A stretch of 64,000 bases of DNA from UBA11574 sp963752565 (GTDB lineage Bacteria > Desulfobacterota > Desulfobacteria > Desulfobacterales > UBA11574). The stretch's first letter is position 1; each line of letters begins with the position of its first letter. A model generated the notes under the pieces. It searched no databases, had not been told where the DNA came from, and saw nothing but the letters and a program-made list of their open reading frames with translations. Positions 1-8,982 of the stretch are shown piece after piece. The stretch is from contig CAVVZC010000013.1 in assembly GCA_963752565.1 (NCBI GenBank), positions 211,509-275,508 on the forward strand. The letters are read 5' to 3'. The translations under genes were made by a program, and so were the position numbers.

Positions 1-7
1 TGAAGTT

Positions 8-235
8 ATGCGCCGATTGAAATGGCTCATTCATCTCCCCTGTGAAAAATACAATCTTTTAGAATTGGTTCAGAACTTTCACAAGATCAAGCCCGCATGC
101 AAAGAAAGCCCCCCCGAACTGGCTGCATCACATCCGGACAACATCTCCTACCAGCAGCTTTCCAACGGCGATAAGGAGGTCTTTATTCGTCGTATGCTGC
201 GAGATGCAATCGAAGCGTTTAAAGACCGCTTATAG
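8..235 (+). CDS. Unrecognised small protein, possibly 5'-truncated by the window edge
   Basis: A 75-residue ORF ending in TAG. The frame is open upstream of the ATG to the first base, so the true start may lie outside. No ribosome binding site is visible in the seven bases before the ATG. The protein is mixed charged and hydrophobic with no signal peptide or membrane segment and I do not recognise a domain. It is followed by a mobile-element-like repeat that ends inside the next gene. It could be the tail of a larger gene. Confidence 0.35.
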   Translation: MRRLKWLIHLPCEKYNLLELVQNFHKIKPACKESPPELAASHPDNISYQQLSNGDKEVFIRRMLRDAIEAFKDRL

Positions 236-270
236 CAGTTCCTCAAAAAAGAGGCCGAACTTGAACACTA

Positions 271-415
271 CAAGCTATCTCAAAAATGCAGATTACGTTC
301 AAGGACAAGGCGCGAGTCGATGAAAAAGCGGAGCATACATGAAAGAGTATGTGAGCATTTTGAAGAGGCTCGCAACACCGTAATTGGGCGTTAGATGTAC
401 TCTTGAGATGGCTTG
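271..415. repeat. MITE-like element, 145 bp, with 13-bp inverted ends
   Basis: The ends CAAGCTATCTCAA (271-283) and TTGAGATGGCTTG (403-415) are inverted repeats with one mismatch. The interior has no coding capacity. The right end lies inside the 3' end of the neighbouring minus-strand SDR gene and provides its last eight codons and its stop. No transposase of its own; it would depend on one in trans. Confidence 0.65.
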
Positions 416-1215
416 TAATTTTTCCCGAAGGCTCTTAGTGCGGGTTTGGCAATACGTGGATCATCGTAATCGAAAAATTGACCGCTGAATTCTACGGGTG
501 CATGAAGTGCCAACCAGGCAATGGACCGGCCGGGAATCTCTGGAGGCTCAAGTTTCCCGTTTTCTTTAAGCTGCCGGTAATATGCCAGTTGTTCGTCCGA
601 CATGGCATTCAAGCCTTCATTTCGAATTGTTGCCTGCATGTCTGTGTCAACAACACCCGGCCGAACCGTCACGGCGGTCAATTCAGGCTCTTCCTCAGCC
701 AGCACCCGTGTAAAATGATTCAAGGCTGCTTTGGCAGCGCAATATGCGCTGACATTTTCCAGCACTCGATTCGCTGCGCCGCTGCTCACATTTACAATCC
801 GTCCGTTCTGACTTCGCAAAGAAGATATTGCGGCCTGAATCATATAAAATGGTCCCAAAAGATTCACTTCAATATTATACCGCCAGTTGTCCGGTTCTGT
901 CTGAGCAATGGATGAAATGGGTTGGATAATGCCGGCATTGTTCACCAAGGCATCAATCCGACCAAATCTGTCCAGCGTCAGTTCAACAGCACTGCGGCAG
1001 GCATCTGAGCTGGAAACATCTGCCGTGAATACCAGGGGTTTCCCCCCTAATGAACGAATCTCTCCTGCAACATCTTTGAGTCTGTTTTCGGATCTGGAAA
1101 TGAGGGTAATCGCCGCTCGGGCTTTTGCCAACCAGCGCGCTACAGCCGCGCCCAATCCTCTTGAAGCACCGGTAACAATCACCACAGGCATATTTGTGTG
1201 TGTCATTCTTTTCAT
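391..1215 (-). CDS. Short-chain dehydrogenase/reductase (SDR family)
   Basis: Classical SDR of 274 residues, a cytosolic NAD(P)-dependent oxidoreductase of unknown substrate. The Rossmann motif TGASRGLG is at about residues 15-22, the NNAG motif at 92-95, and the catalytic Ser (about 144), Tyr158 and Lys162 of YCAAK are present. The start codon overlaps the stop of rluD by four bases, so translation is probably coupled to rluD and the two form an operon with carD upstream. The C-terminus from KPSQEYI onward is encoded by the inverted end of the repeat at 271-415, so the native tail has been replaced. Confidence 0.9.
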   Translation of the reverse strand: MKRMTHTNMPVVIVTGASRGLGAAVARWLAKARAAITLISRSENRLKDVAGEIRSLGGKPLVFTADVSSSDACRSAVELTLDRFGRIDALVNNAGIIQPISSIAQTEPDNWRYNIEVNLLGPFYMIQAAISSLRSQNGRIVNVSSGAANRVLENVSAYCAAKAALNHFTRVLAEEEPELTAVTVRPGVVDTDMQATIRNEGLNAMSDEQLAYYRQLKENGKLEPPEIPGRSIAWLALHAPVEFSGQFFDYDDPRIAKPALRAFGKNYKPSQEYI

Positions 1216-2177
1216 CTCTCTGTAAAAGTTTGACGTAAGGCTGTTATCACAGCCTGCATATCAGGCGGTATCGGTGCTTCAAAAGAAACCATCGCTTCTG
1301 TCACCGGGTGAGTTATCACAATACGCCACGCATGGAGCATCTGTCTTGTCACCGATCCGAATAGATTTTTACCGTAAGTAACATTTTTCCCTGTTTTACG
1401 GGGGCCATAAACATTATCGCCCATAACCGGATGCTTGATGGCAGCACAGTGAACCCGAATTTGATGCGTCCGGCCAGTTTTCAGATTAACCTCGATGAGG
1501 CTTGCCAATTCAAAACGTTCTCTGATTTGCCACGTTGTCTCGGCAACGCGACTTTTTCTGCTGTTTGTCGACATTTTTTTCCGGTCTACAGGATGCCGGC
1601 CGATGGAAAGTGAAACCGATCCTGAGTCCGATTCCATTTTACCATAAACAAGGGCCAGGTACTGCTTTTTGACCTGTCTCGACTTAAACTGTTTTGACAG
1701 GTGATGGTGTGCCCTATCATTTTTAGCCACCACCAGCACACCGGATGTATCCTTGTCGAGTCTATGCACAATACCAGGACGCAACGCGCCTCCGATACCT
1801 TCGAGCTTCGGGCAATGATAAAGGAGAGCATTCACCAGGGTTCCGCTGTGATGCCCCGGTGCAGGGTGGACCACCAGCCCGGGTTGTTTATTGATAACGA
1901 TAATATCATCGTCTTCATGCAGGATCTCGATGGGAATCGGCTCCGGTTTGGATAGGACAGGCGTTGGGGGTGGTATACAGCCGCAGATCTCATCCCCAGC
2001 CTTTATTCGATAACCGGGCTTTCTGACCATACCCTGAACCCGAATGGTCCCATTACGGATCAGGTGGGTTGCAACAGAACGGGAACAATCAGAAATGCAA
2101 GAAGCGATGTATAGATCAAGACGCTTGCCGGAATCGGGTGGTTCAACAAGAATTGTAAAGGCACTCTGGTCGTGCAT
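1212..2177 (-). CDS. rluD: Ribosomal large subunit pseudouridine synthase, RluD type
   Basis: 321 residues, usual length for the RluA/RluD family. An S4 RNA-binding domain occupies about residues 16-75; the catalytic signature HRLDKDTSG is at 138-146 with Asp141 as the catalytic residue, followed by the conserved LKTGRTHQIRVH. It isomerises uridines in 23S rRNA, by analogy those of helix 69. It lies 16 bases after carD and overlaps the SDR gene, so it is in the middle of a three-gene minus-strand operon. The exact paralogue (RluD, RluA or RluC) cannot be fixed without comparison. Confidence 0.9.
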   Translation of the reverse strand: MHDQSAFTILVEPPDSGKRLDLYIASCISDCSRSVATHLIRNGTIRVQGMVRKPGYRIKAGDEICGCIPPPTPVLSKPEPIPIEILHEDDDIIVINKQPGLVVHPAPGHHSGTLVNALLYHCPKLEGIGGALRPGIVHRLDKDTSGVLVVAKNDRAHHHLSKQFKSRQVKKQYLALVYGKMESDSGSVSLSIGRHPVDRKKMSTNSRKSRVAETTWQIRERFELASLIEVNLKTGRTHQIRVHCAAIKHPVMGDNVYGPRKTGKNVTYGKNLFGSVTRQMLHAWRIVITHPVTEAMVSFEAPIPPDMQAVITALRQTFTER

Positions 2178-2193
2178 GTTCTAAAAAGGCGGG

Positions 2194-2808
2194 TTATTTG
2201 TCGGGAGTATCGGCATTGTCCGTGCTCTCGGAATCTTTAGGAGGAAAAAGAATTTCCATTTCAGAGATAATCGTCCTTTCATCCGTATTACTGGCAGTGG
2301 AAAGTTCCATAACAAGCAAGGTTTGGGCGGTATCATAAAGTTTGCGTTCACCAAAGGATAGATCTTTTGTCAATTTCAGCAGGGAAAGATCCCTGTAAAC
2401 CTCAGCCACATCATAAAGGGAACCGGTCTTAAGCTTATCCATGTATTCTCTGTATCGGCGATTCCAGGTCTGGGTTTCAGAAGCTGAACGCTCCCTTTTT
2501 TTCATGACTTCGTAAATTTTAGGTATCTCTTTTTCATCAATGACGTCTCTTAGCCCGACCTGTTCAACATTCCAGGTCGGAATCATGATCGTCATTTCGT
2601 TTTCAATAATTCTCATCATATAAAAATCATGTTCTTCACCGTTGACGACTCTGGTTTCAATGGCATTAATCCTTCCGACACCATGAGCAGGATAAACCGC
2701 AAGGTCCCCCACTTTAAATTCCCGTATATCTTGTTTGGGTGTTGCTGTTTCTTCTTTATCGTTTTTCTTCGTCATTATTAACACCGGTTTTTTTAAACCT
2801 GAAAACAA
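2194..2808 (-). CDS. carD: CarD-family RNA polymerase-binding regulator
   Basis: The N-terminal half carries the CarD/TRCF RNA-polymerase interaction domain (FKVGDLAVYPAHGVG followed by a conserved beta barrel), and the helical DNA-binding C-terminal half contains the RRYREYMDKLKTG stretch. CarD stabilises open promoter complexes, especially at rRNA promoters. Two starts are possible: a TTG at 2808 preceded by GGAGA, and an ATG at 2775 (MTKKND) with a weak site. The TTG has the better ribosome binding site. The acidic tail after about residue 185 is probably disordered. First gene of the carD-rluD-SDR group. Confidence 0.9.
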   Translation of the reverse strand: MFSGLKKPVLIMTKKNDKEETATPKQDIREFKVGDLAVYPAHGVGRINAIETRVVNGEEHDFYMMRIIENEMTIMIPTWNVEQVGLRDVIDEKEIPKIYEVMKKRERSASETQTWNRRYREYMDKLKTGSLYDVAEVYRDLSLLKLTKDLSFGERKLYDTAQTLLVMELSTASNTDERTIISEMEILFPPKDSESTDNADTPDK

Positions 2809-2904
2809 TCTTCTCCGACAAATCGGAAATTACGCTATACGCTCCAACAATCTTTTTGAATGTATACCATACAATGAATAAACAATCAACCAGCTAATAT
2901 AATA

Positions 2905-2940
2905 AAAAAGGATCGGCGCTTTATTACACCGATCCTTTTT
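2905..2940 (-). terminator. Bidirectional rho-independent terminator after hppA
   Basis: A 12-base perfect stem (aaaaaggatcgg / ccgatccttttt) with a 12-base loop, flanked by A and T runs so that it can work on both strands. It lies 30 bases after the hppA stop and upstream of carD, separating the two operons. Confidence 0.85.
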
Positions 2941-2969
2941 TATTTGTATCTGTTTTTATGAACGTTGCA

Positions 2970-4985
2970 TTACAGCAAGAAAGGTACCATCAGCAGTGCA
3001 ACAACATTCAAGATCTTGATCATCGGGTTGATGGCCGGACCTGCGGTATCCTTGTAAGGATCGCCAACCGTGTCACCGGTAACCGCCGCATGATGGGCAT
3101 CGCTTCCTTTGCCGCCCAAGTGGCCGTCTTCAATGTATTTCTTGGCATTGTCCCAGGCAGCCCCGCCGGTGGTCATGGAAATGGCAAGAAAAACACCGGT
3201 AACGATACTTCCGATCAAAAGTCCGCCCAGAGCCACCTTGCCCAGCAACAGTCCGACGACAACGGGCATCACAACCGGCAGAAGTGCGGGAACGATCATT
3301 TCTCTTAGGGCAAACTTGGTGACGATGTCAACACAGGCTGCATAATCGGGTTTAGCAGTGCCTTCCATGATGCCCGGAATTTCGCGGAACTGTCGGCGCA
3401 CCTCTTCAACCACGGCCCCACCGGCCTCTCCCACCGCTTTCATGGCCATAGAAGCAAACAGGTACGGCAAAAGCCCACCGATAAAAAGGCCGATGATCAC
3501 GTTGACATCGGACAGGTCGAATCTCAAGGCAACAGCACCCTCTTTGGCGTGCAGGGCAAATTCCTGTACATAGGCTGCAAACAGAACCAGAGCCGCCAGA
3601 CCGGCAGAACCGATGGCATACCCTTTGGTCACCGCTTTGGTGGTATTTCCCACGGCATCCAACGGATCGGTCACGGCCCGAACGCTCTCATCCATTTCCG
3701 CCATCTCGGCAATTCCACCGGCATTGTCGGTAATCGGCCCGTAAGCGTCAATGGCAATCACCATTCCGGTCATGGAAAGCATGGACATGGCTGCCATGGC
3801 AATTCCGTATAGGCCGGCAAAGTGATGCGACAGATAAATCGCCAGGCAGATGGCAAGAACCGGAGCAGCCGTGGCCTGCATGCTCACCCCAAGACCGGCA
3901 ATGATATTTGTGCCGTGACCGGTGGTAGATGCCTGTGCAATCTGTTTAACCGGCGAATAAATGCCTGTATAGTATTCGGTTATGATAACAATGACAACGG
4001 TAAGAATAAGTCCGATAAGTGTGCAATAGTAAATATCCATGGTAGAAATATCGCCCAGGCCGCCCATGAACTTTTTGGAGGCATAAAAGAACGCAATGGC
4101 CGCTATGATGGCAGCACCGAACATCCCCTTATACAATGCACCCATGATATATCCGCCGCTTCCGAGTCTCACAAAGAAAACAGCGATCATGGAAGCGACG
4201 ATTGAGATAGCACCGAGCACCAGCGGGAATTCTACTGCCATGGGGTTTTTCGGGAAAAGAAGATGACCGATCAGCATGGCGGCAACCGCCGTAACTGCAT
4301 AGGTCTCAAAAAGGTCGGCGGCCATACCGGCGCAGTCACCCACATTGTCTCCAACATTATCGGCAATCGTAGCCGGGTTTCTGGGGTCGTCTTCAGGGAT
4401 ACCGGCCTCAACCTTACCGACCAGGTCTGCGCCGACATCGGCGCCCTTTGTGAAGATGCCGCCGCCCAGCCGTGCAAAAATCGAAATCAGGCTGCCGCCA
4501 AAACCGAGGGCAACCAGGGCAATAATGTCATGGGTTACGGTATAGTACCCGGCTACGGATGTTAGTGCCAGGCCGGCCACTATCATACCGGTAACAGCAC
4601 CGCCTTTAAATGCCATAGAAAGTCCGGCCCCAAGCCCTTTTCTTGCAGCCTCTGCTGTTCTGACATTGGCGATTACCGACACCCGCATACCGATATACCC
4701 TGCAATAAATGATGCCGTTGCACCGATCAGAAATCCAATGGCGGTCTTTGCCCCTAGCGTGACAAAGATGATACCAAAAATAATGATACCGGCAATACCC
4801 ATACTTTTGAGCTGGCGGTTCAGATATGCAATTGCGCCTTCTTTGATTGCACCGGCAATTTCCTGCATCTTTTCATTTCCGGCAGGCGCTTTTTTGACAA
4901 CTCCGGCCAGCATAATCGCAAAAAGTACTCCCACAGCGCCGACCAGCGTGCAAAACAACGGTAAATTGTTTAATACAGATTCCAT
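2970..4985 (-). CDS. hppA: Membrane-bound proton-translocating pyrophosphatase, K+-independent type
   Basis: 671 residues with about 15-16 membrane segments. It couples pyrophosphate hydrolysis to proton export. The pyrophosphate site motif GADVGADLVGKVE is at 181-193, followed by the aspartate-rich NVGDNVGDCAG. In the family, the residue after GNTT separates the subtypes; here the motif is GNTTKA with Lys450, which marks the K+-independent, proton-pumping class. A strong GGAGG site precedes the ATG. It starts 20 bases after the pth stop, so it is the last gene of the prs-rplY-pth run. Pyrophosphate from PRPP use and aminoacylation by neighbouring functions would feed it. Confidence 0.95.
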   Translation of the reverse strand: MESVLNNLPLFCTLVGAVGVLFAIMLAGVVKKAPAGNEKMQEIAGAIKEGAIAYLNRQLKSMGIAGIIIFGIIFVTLGAKTAIGFLIGATASFIAGYIGMRVSVIANVRTAEAARKGLGAGLSMAFKGGAVTGMIVAGLALTSVAGYYTVTHDIIALVALGFGGSLISIFARLGGGIFTKGADVGADLVGKVEAGIPEDDPRNPATIADNVGDNVGDCAGMAADLFETYAVTAVAAMLIGHLLFPKNPMAVEFPLVLGAISIVASMIAVFFVRLGSGGYIMGALYKGMFGAAIIAAIAFFYASKKFMGGLGDISTMDIYYCTLIGLILTVVIVIITEYYTGIYSPVKQIAQASTTGHGTNIIAGLGVSMQATAAPVLAICLAIYLSHHFAGLYGIAMAAMSMLSMTGMVIAIDAYGPITDNAGGIAEMAEMDESVRAVTDPLDAVGNTTKAVTKGYAIGSAGLAALVLFAAYVQEFALHAKEGAVALRFDLSDVNVIIGLFIGGLLPYLFASMAMKAVGEAGGAVVEEVRRQFREIPGIMEGTAKPDYAACVDIVTKFALREMIVPALLPVVMPVVVGLLLGKVALGGLLIGSIVTGVFLAISMTTGGAAWDNAKKYIEDGHLGGKGSDAHHAAVTGDTVGDPYKDTAGPAINPMIKILNVVALLMVPFLL

Positions 4986-5005
4986 TTTTCCTCCATCTGA
5001 AATAT

Positions 5006-5602
5006 TTAGCTTAAAATTACTATTCTTCTATTATTGAATCTGTTCATCCCTTCCTTTGTACCTTTACAAAGGATAGCAACAACAGCATCCCGGGCCGCGG
5101 TAATGATCTGGCTTAAAACCTTTTTTTCTTCTAAAGTAAATTTGCCCAAAACATAATCAGCAGCATTTCCACCGACCTCAGGTCGCCCGACGCCGATGCG
5201 AAGACGTACAAAATCACCTCCGCCAAAGGCATCTATTATTGATCTTACACCTTTGTGTCCCCCATCCCCTCCTTTCTCTTTTATTTTTAATCTTCCAAAA
5301 GCAAGGTCGATGTCGTCATGAACGACCAACATGTCCTTGCATAATATCCTAAAATATCTTGCAATGTTCTGAACCTGGGGCCCGCTTCTGTTCATATAAG
5401 CCACGGGTTTTGCAAGTATAACCTTAACATCATTTACCGATCCAATGCCGAATCGGGTATCAAACTTTTGTTTTTCAAGGGCAATAGAGAAAGCGTCTGA
5501 AACTTTATCCACAACCATAAAACCGGCATTGTGACGTGTTTTGGAATAGGCTTCACCGGGATTTCCCAGTCCAACCACCAAGCGTAATCGTCTTTGCGGC
5601 AT
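5006..5602 (-). CDS. pth: Peptidyl-tRNA hydrolase
   Basis: 198 residues, usual length for bacterial Pth. It releases peptides from peptidyl-tRNA that dropped off the ribosome. The N-terminal VVGLGNPGEAYSKTRHNAGF carries the catalytic His, and the later HDDIDLAFGRLKIKEKGGDGGHKG and GVGRP are family signatures. It sits 18 bases after rplY, the conserved rplY-pth order of many bacteria. Confidence 0.95.
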   Translation of the reverse strand: MPQRRLRLVVGLGNPGEAYSKTRHNAGFMVVDKVSDAFSIALEKQKFDTRFGIGSVNDVKVILAKPVAYMNRSGPQVQNIARYFRILCKDMLVVHDDIDLAFGRLKIKEKGGDGGHKGVRSIIDAFGGGDFVRLRIGVGRPEVGGNAADYVLGKFTLEEKKVLSQIITAARDAVVAILCKGTKEGMNRFNNRRIVILS

Positions 5603-5620
5603 AAATAATACCTGTAAAAA

Positions 5621-6286
5621 CTATTCTTCGCCACCAGCTTCAGGTGTTTCTCCATCTTCTTTTTCAGCTTCTTCCCCTTCGACCTCCTCTTCCTCTTCCG
5701 GTTCTTCTTCTTCTTCTTCAAGCTTCGGACTGAGCATGGTTACCACTGTATAGTTATCATCTTCTAAAATCTCAATTTCACCTTCTAAAGAAATTTTCCC
5801 AACATGGATGGAATCTCCGATATCAAGATCGCTAACATCAATCTCAATGGACTCAGGCACTTCTAAGGGTAGACATTCCACTTCGAGTTCGCGCCTTATG
5901 ATCTGAAGGACACCGCCAAGCTCCACACCTTTTGCAATTCCTGTTGTTACAACAGGAATTTTAGCTGTGATCTTTTGATCCATTTTGATTTCATAGAAGT
6001 CGATGTGTATGAAATTTCGGGAAACCGGGTGGGTCTGAAGCTCCTTTATCATTGCAGGCATGGTCAGTGTTTCACCGTTCTTTTGAATAACAAGGTTCAA
6101 AACAACCTGGCCTATTCCGCCTTTCTTAAAAAGCAGATCGAGATCATTTTTGTTCACAGAAAGCAAAACAGCTTCTGTTTTCGGGCCGTAAAGCACGGCA
6201 GGAATCTGTCCTGACATTCTGAGTCTTCGTGCAGGACCATTACCGGTTGTGGTCCTTATTTTTGTTTTAAGCTCTATTAAATCCAA
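5621..6286 (-). CDS. rplY: 50S ribosomal protein L25/Ctc with acidic tail
   Basis: 221 residues: N-terminal L25 domain that binds 5S rRNA (about 1-90), the Ctc/TL5 beta-rich C-terminal domain (about 95-185) and a strongly acidic tail of mostly Glu (186-221). The start is TTG at 6286 with a strong AAGGAGG ten bases upstream; the ATG inside that region is out of frame. Ribosomal, general stress-type Ctc variant. Located between prs and pth as in many deltaproteobacteria; a short repeat element separates it from prs. Confidence 0.93.
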   Translation of the reverse strand: MDLIELKTKIRTTTGNGPARRLRMSGQIPAVLYGPKTEAVLLSVNKNDLDLLFKKGGIGQVVLNLVIQKNGETLTMPAMIKELQTHPVSRNFIHIDFYEIKMDQKITAKIPVVTTGIAKGVELGGVLQIIRRELEVECLPLEVPESIEIDVSDLDIGDSIHVGKISLEGEIEILEDDNYTVVTMLSPKLEEEEEEPEEEEEVEGEEAEKEDGETPEAGGEE

Positions 6287-6317
6287 AATATATCATCCTC
6301 CTTAAAAAAAACTTTTA

Positions 6318-6410
6318 CCTAAAATGAGCGATTGTCGATTTTAGCAATGTATATTTATCTATAATTATTAATTTTTTAACCCTGTCACTATTTGAAACGC
6401 TAAGTTTAGG
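6318..6410. repeat. Complete 93-bp MITE-like element (CCTAAA family)
   Basis: Inverted ends CCTAAAATGAGCG (6318-6330) and CGCTAAGTTTAGG (6398-6410). One end carries an ATTGTCGA extension, the other TTTCAAATAGTGACAGGG read inward on the minus strand. The AT-rich centre has no ORF. The right end lies just after the prs stop codon. Single ends or degenerate copies of the same family occur at 18445, 36617, 38838, 40110 and 49440. Confidence 0.65.
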
Positions 6411-6412
6411 CT

Positions 6413-7351
6413 TTATACAAAGAGAGAGGTCACCGAATCACCTCTAAAACTGCGTATAATCGCTTCGCCAATCAGCTCGGAAATGGTAAGTACCTTTATT
6501 TTATTGCAGGTTTTGGCATTTTGTCTCAACGGAATAGTGTCTGTAACAACCAACGTTTTTAGCGGTGAAGCCTCAATCCTTTCAATGGACGGACCTGACA
6601 AAACCGGATGTGCACAAGAGGCATAGACCTCCTTGGCACCATTTCTCATAATCGCTTCTGCGGCTTCAATCAACGTGCCGGCGGTATCGACCATATCGTC
6701 AAGAATAACCACTGTCTTTCCGGTAACATCGCCGATGACGGCCATTGCCTGGGCCTTATTGGGCGCTTCCCGACGTTTGTCAATGATGGCAAGACCGGCG
6801 TTAAGGCGTTTTGCAAAGGCTCTGGCCCTTTCAACACCCCCTGCATCCGGAGAAACGATTACAAGGTCTTTATTAAAATTTCCCCTGATATAATCGACAA
6901 GAACCGCAGCAGCAAAGAGGTTGTCCACCGGAATGTCAAAAAAGCCCTGAATTTGCCCTGCATGAAGATCCATTGTAATAACTCTGGTAGCACCGGCGAC
7001 CGTCAGCATATCCGCCACCAGTTTTGCGCTGATGGGAACACGTGGGGCGACCTTCTTGTCCTGGCGGGCATAGCCGTAATAAGGAATAACCGCTGTGATG
7101 CTGGCTGCCGAAGCCCGTTTAAGCGCATCGATCATCAGCAGCAACTCGACCAGGTTTTCGTTCACAGGACAACAGGTAGACTGGATGACAAAAACATCCC
7201 TAGACCTCACATTTTCATCGATTTCGATCTGAATCTCTCCGTCACTGAATCTTTTAACCTTCTCTCCGCCAAGAGGAACATGGAGATAATCACATATTTT
7301 TTGGGCGAGTTCCGGATTTGAATTTCCGGAAAATATTACAAAATCATCCAT
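6413..7351 (-). CDS. prs: Ribose-phosphate pyrophosphokinase
   Basis: 312 residues, typical class I PRPP synthase, which makes PRPP from ribose 5-phosphate and ATP in the cytosol for nucleotide, His and Trp synthesis. Visible signatures are the FSGNSNPELA N-terminus, PYYGYARQDKK, the divalent-cation site DLHAGQIQGFFDIPVDNL and the PRPP loop VVILDDMVDTAGTL. It follows tRNA-Gln by 93 bases and is probably co-transcribed with ispE upstream. Confidence 0.96.
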   Translation of the reverse strand: MDDFVIFSGNSNPELAQKICDYLHVPLGGEKVKRFSDGEIQIEIDENVRSRDVFVIQSTCCPVNENLVELLLMIDALKRASAASITAVIPYYGYARQDKKVAPRVPISAKLVADMLTVAGATRVITMDLHAGQIQGFFDIPVDNLFAAAVLVDYIRGNFNKDLVIVSPDAGGVERARAFAKRLNAGLAIIDKRREAPNKAQAMAVIGDVTGKTVVILDDMVDTAGTLIEAAEAIMRNGAKEVYASCAHPVLSGPSIERIEASPLKTLVVTDTIPLRQNAKTCNKIKVLTISELIGEAIIRSFRGDSVTSLFV

Positions 7352-7444
7352 TTAATTGCTATCCAGTAGTTATGACACGTTACATGTTCTTTAAAATGAA
7401 ACCTATTATTAAATTATGTGAACAATTTTCAAACGAACAAAATG

Positions 7445-7520
7445 TGGCTGGGGCGGGAGGATTCGAACCTCCGAATGCAGGAACCAAAGTCCTGTGTCTT
7501 ACCGCTTGACGACGCCCCAG
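7445..7520 (-). tRNA. tRNA-Gln (anticodon TTG)
   Basis: Cloverleaf readable on the minus strand: acceptor CTGGGGC pairing with GCCCCAG, anticodon loop CTTTGGT with TTG, T loop GGTTCGAATCC and encoded CCA. 76 bases including CCA. It sits between ispE and prs, the classical deltaproteobacterial position. Confidence 0.95.
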
Positions 7521-7603
7521 AATGAAAGGTGCAGGACACATAGTGCATAATACCTGCATCCAGTATCTTAACTCCCTGGCCCCTGACCCCTAAAGCCTGA
7601 ATC

Positions 7604-8485
7604 CTAAATCTTGTCTTCTATCTCCTGTATCTGGTATCCCGTACCCTGTGTTATCATATCCGCAAGATGCATTTTCCATTTATGGGTACGAAAAAGCGAA
7701 TGACTCGCTTCTGAGGCTGCATTTGAGTCAGAGAAAAGGCCGAATATGGTCGGTCCGCTTCCTGTCATTAAAGCTCCCAGTGCTCCATGGCTTAAAAGCG
7801 CTTCCTTAATAGTTTTTATAACAGGATACTCTGATGCCGTAACAGCTTCAAGATCATTGCATAAATGGTATCTTGGATCAAAACATTGCTTATTCAAAAG
7901 GAAACCTTTAAGTTTTTTTTTACACTTTGTCAATCCCAAATTCAGTTTTTTATAAACATCAGCGGTTGAAACATTCAACCCAGGGAAAACCAATAATATC
8001 TTGAGGTTTTTAAGATTTTGGTAGGCCTCCAGTTTCTCACCGATACCGGAAGCGATTGCCGGTCTTTGGAAAATAAAAAAGGGGACATCGGCGCCTATGG
8101 AAAGCCCCATGGACATGAGCTCTTCTGTGGAAAACGGATAACCGTAATAACGGTTTAACCCTAAAAAAACAGCAGCGGCATTACTGCTTCCTCCGCCAAG
8201 ACCTGCTGCAACCGGTATCTGTTTTTGAATGAAAATTTTTACGCCTTCATTTTTGTTGAGCGTCTTAAAAAATAGACGTGCTGCACCAAAGGCAAGGTTT
8301 GTGTCATCTTCCGGAACAACTGTATGATGACATGAAACAGCGATATTCTTAACACCGAAGGTTAGTGAAACCGTATCGTAAAGTCCGATACAGCACATCA
8401 GGGTCATCAGATCATGATAACCGTCTGACCTTTTTCCTAATATTTGCAAAAAAAGGTTTATTTTGGCGGGAGAAAATATTTTCAT
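7604..8485 (-). CDS. ispE: 4-diphosphocytidyl-2-C-methyl-D-erythritol kinase
   Basis: 293 residues, GHMP kinase. It phosphorylates CDP-ME in the MEP isoprenoid pathway. N-terminal SPAKINLFLQILGKRSDGYH and the ATP-binding glycine loop PVAAGLGGGSSNAAA (about residue 92-106) are clear; the C-terminal GHMP motif GALMTGSGPTIFG is present. First gene before tRNA-Gln and prs. The region after the stop (7540-7603) contains a C/T-rich run of short related words that may be a remnant of a repeat. Confidence 0.94.
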   Translation of the reverse strand: MKIFSPAKINLFLQILGKRSDGYHDLMTLMCCIGLYDTVSLTFGVKNIAVSCHHTVVPEDDTNLAFGAARLFFKTLNKNEGVKIFIQKQIPVAAGLGGGSSNAAAVFLGLNRYYGYPFSTEELMSMGLSIGADVPFFIFQRPAIASGIGEKLEAYQNLKNLKILLVFPGLNVSTADVYKKLNLGLTKCKKKLKGFLLNKQCFDPRYHLCNDLEAVTASEYPVIKTIKEALLSHGALGALMTGSGPTIFGLFSDSNAASEASHSLFRTHKWKMHLADMITQGTGYQIQEIEDKI

Positions 8486-8503
8486 GCGCTATGGGTGTGT
8501 TAA

Positions 8504-8574
8504 CCCGAATATTTCACGTGTGCGAGGCGTTCATTTAAAAAGGCCTCTTAGAAATTATTCTTGAAATATTCGGG
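8504..8574. repeat. Inverted repeat between DUF1844 gene and ispE
   Basis: Perfect 13-base arms CCCGAATATTTCA (8504-8516) and TGAAATATTCGGG (8562-8574), with a second smaller hairpin GAGGC/GCCTC inside. The outer arm ends immediately after the stop of the DUF1844 gene. It may be a terminator-like hairpin or a small mobile remnant; there is no T-run. Confidence 0.5.
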
Positions 8575-8982
8575 CTACCCCTTTTCTTTAATATATATCA
8601 TCCGCAGATCATAGAGTATGTTTTTAAGCATTTTCTCTTCATCTTCTGTTAAATTTCCTTGAGTTTTTTCTTCAAGCATGCCCAGAATATCTATGGTCTG
8701 TTTGGCAAGCGGCGGGTTTTTAACCTTTTTACCGGTGGACGGGTCATCCATGACGCCCAGGTGTACCAGCACGGAATGATTCAAAGAAAAAATAAAGGTC
8801 GCAAAGTTTATTTCAGGAAGTTGATAGTCTGTTCTTTCTTGCTCTTGGGCCGCCGCACTTTCGGATTCTTCAGCCGTTGCTTCATCCAAAGGCTTTTCCG
8901 TCTCTTCTTTAATCGCTTGGTCCTCATCCTCTTCTGCAAATCTCCTCTTGTCTTTGATAACAAAATCTTTTTTATCCGGCAT
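8575..8982 (-). CDS. DUF1844 family protein
   Basis: 135 residues. A charged, Glu-rich N-terminal half (1-50) precedes the DUF1844 core (INFATFIFSLNHSVLVHLGVMDDP and PLAKQTIDILGMLEEKTQGNL) in the C-terminal half. The function of the family is unknown; it is small, cytosolic and common in deltaproteobacteria, frequently next to ispE or other housekeeping genes. A GGAGAAGGG site lies before the ATG. It is the likely first gene of the ispE-prs operon, with its promoter in the 8983-9440 intergenic region. Confidence 0.85.
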   Translation of the reverse strand: MPDKKDFVIKDKRRFAEEDEDQAIKEETEKPLDEATAEESESAAAQEQERTDYQLPEINFATFIFSLNHSVLVHLGVMDDPSTGKKVKNPPLAKQTIDILGMLEEKTQGNLTEDEEKMLKNILYDLRMIYIKEKG

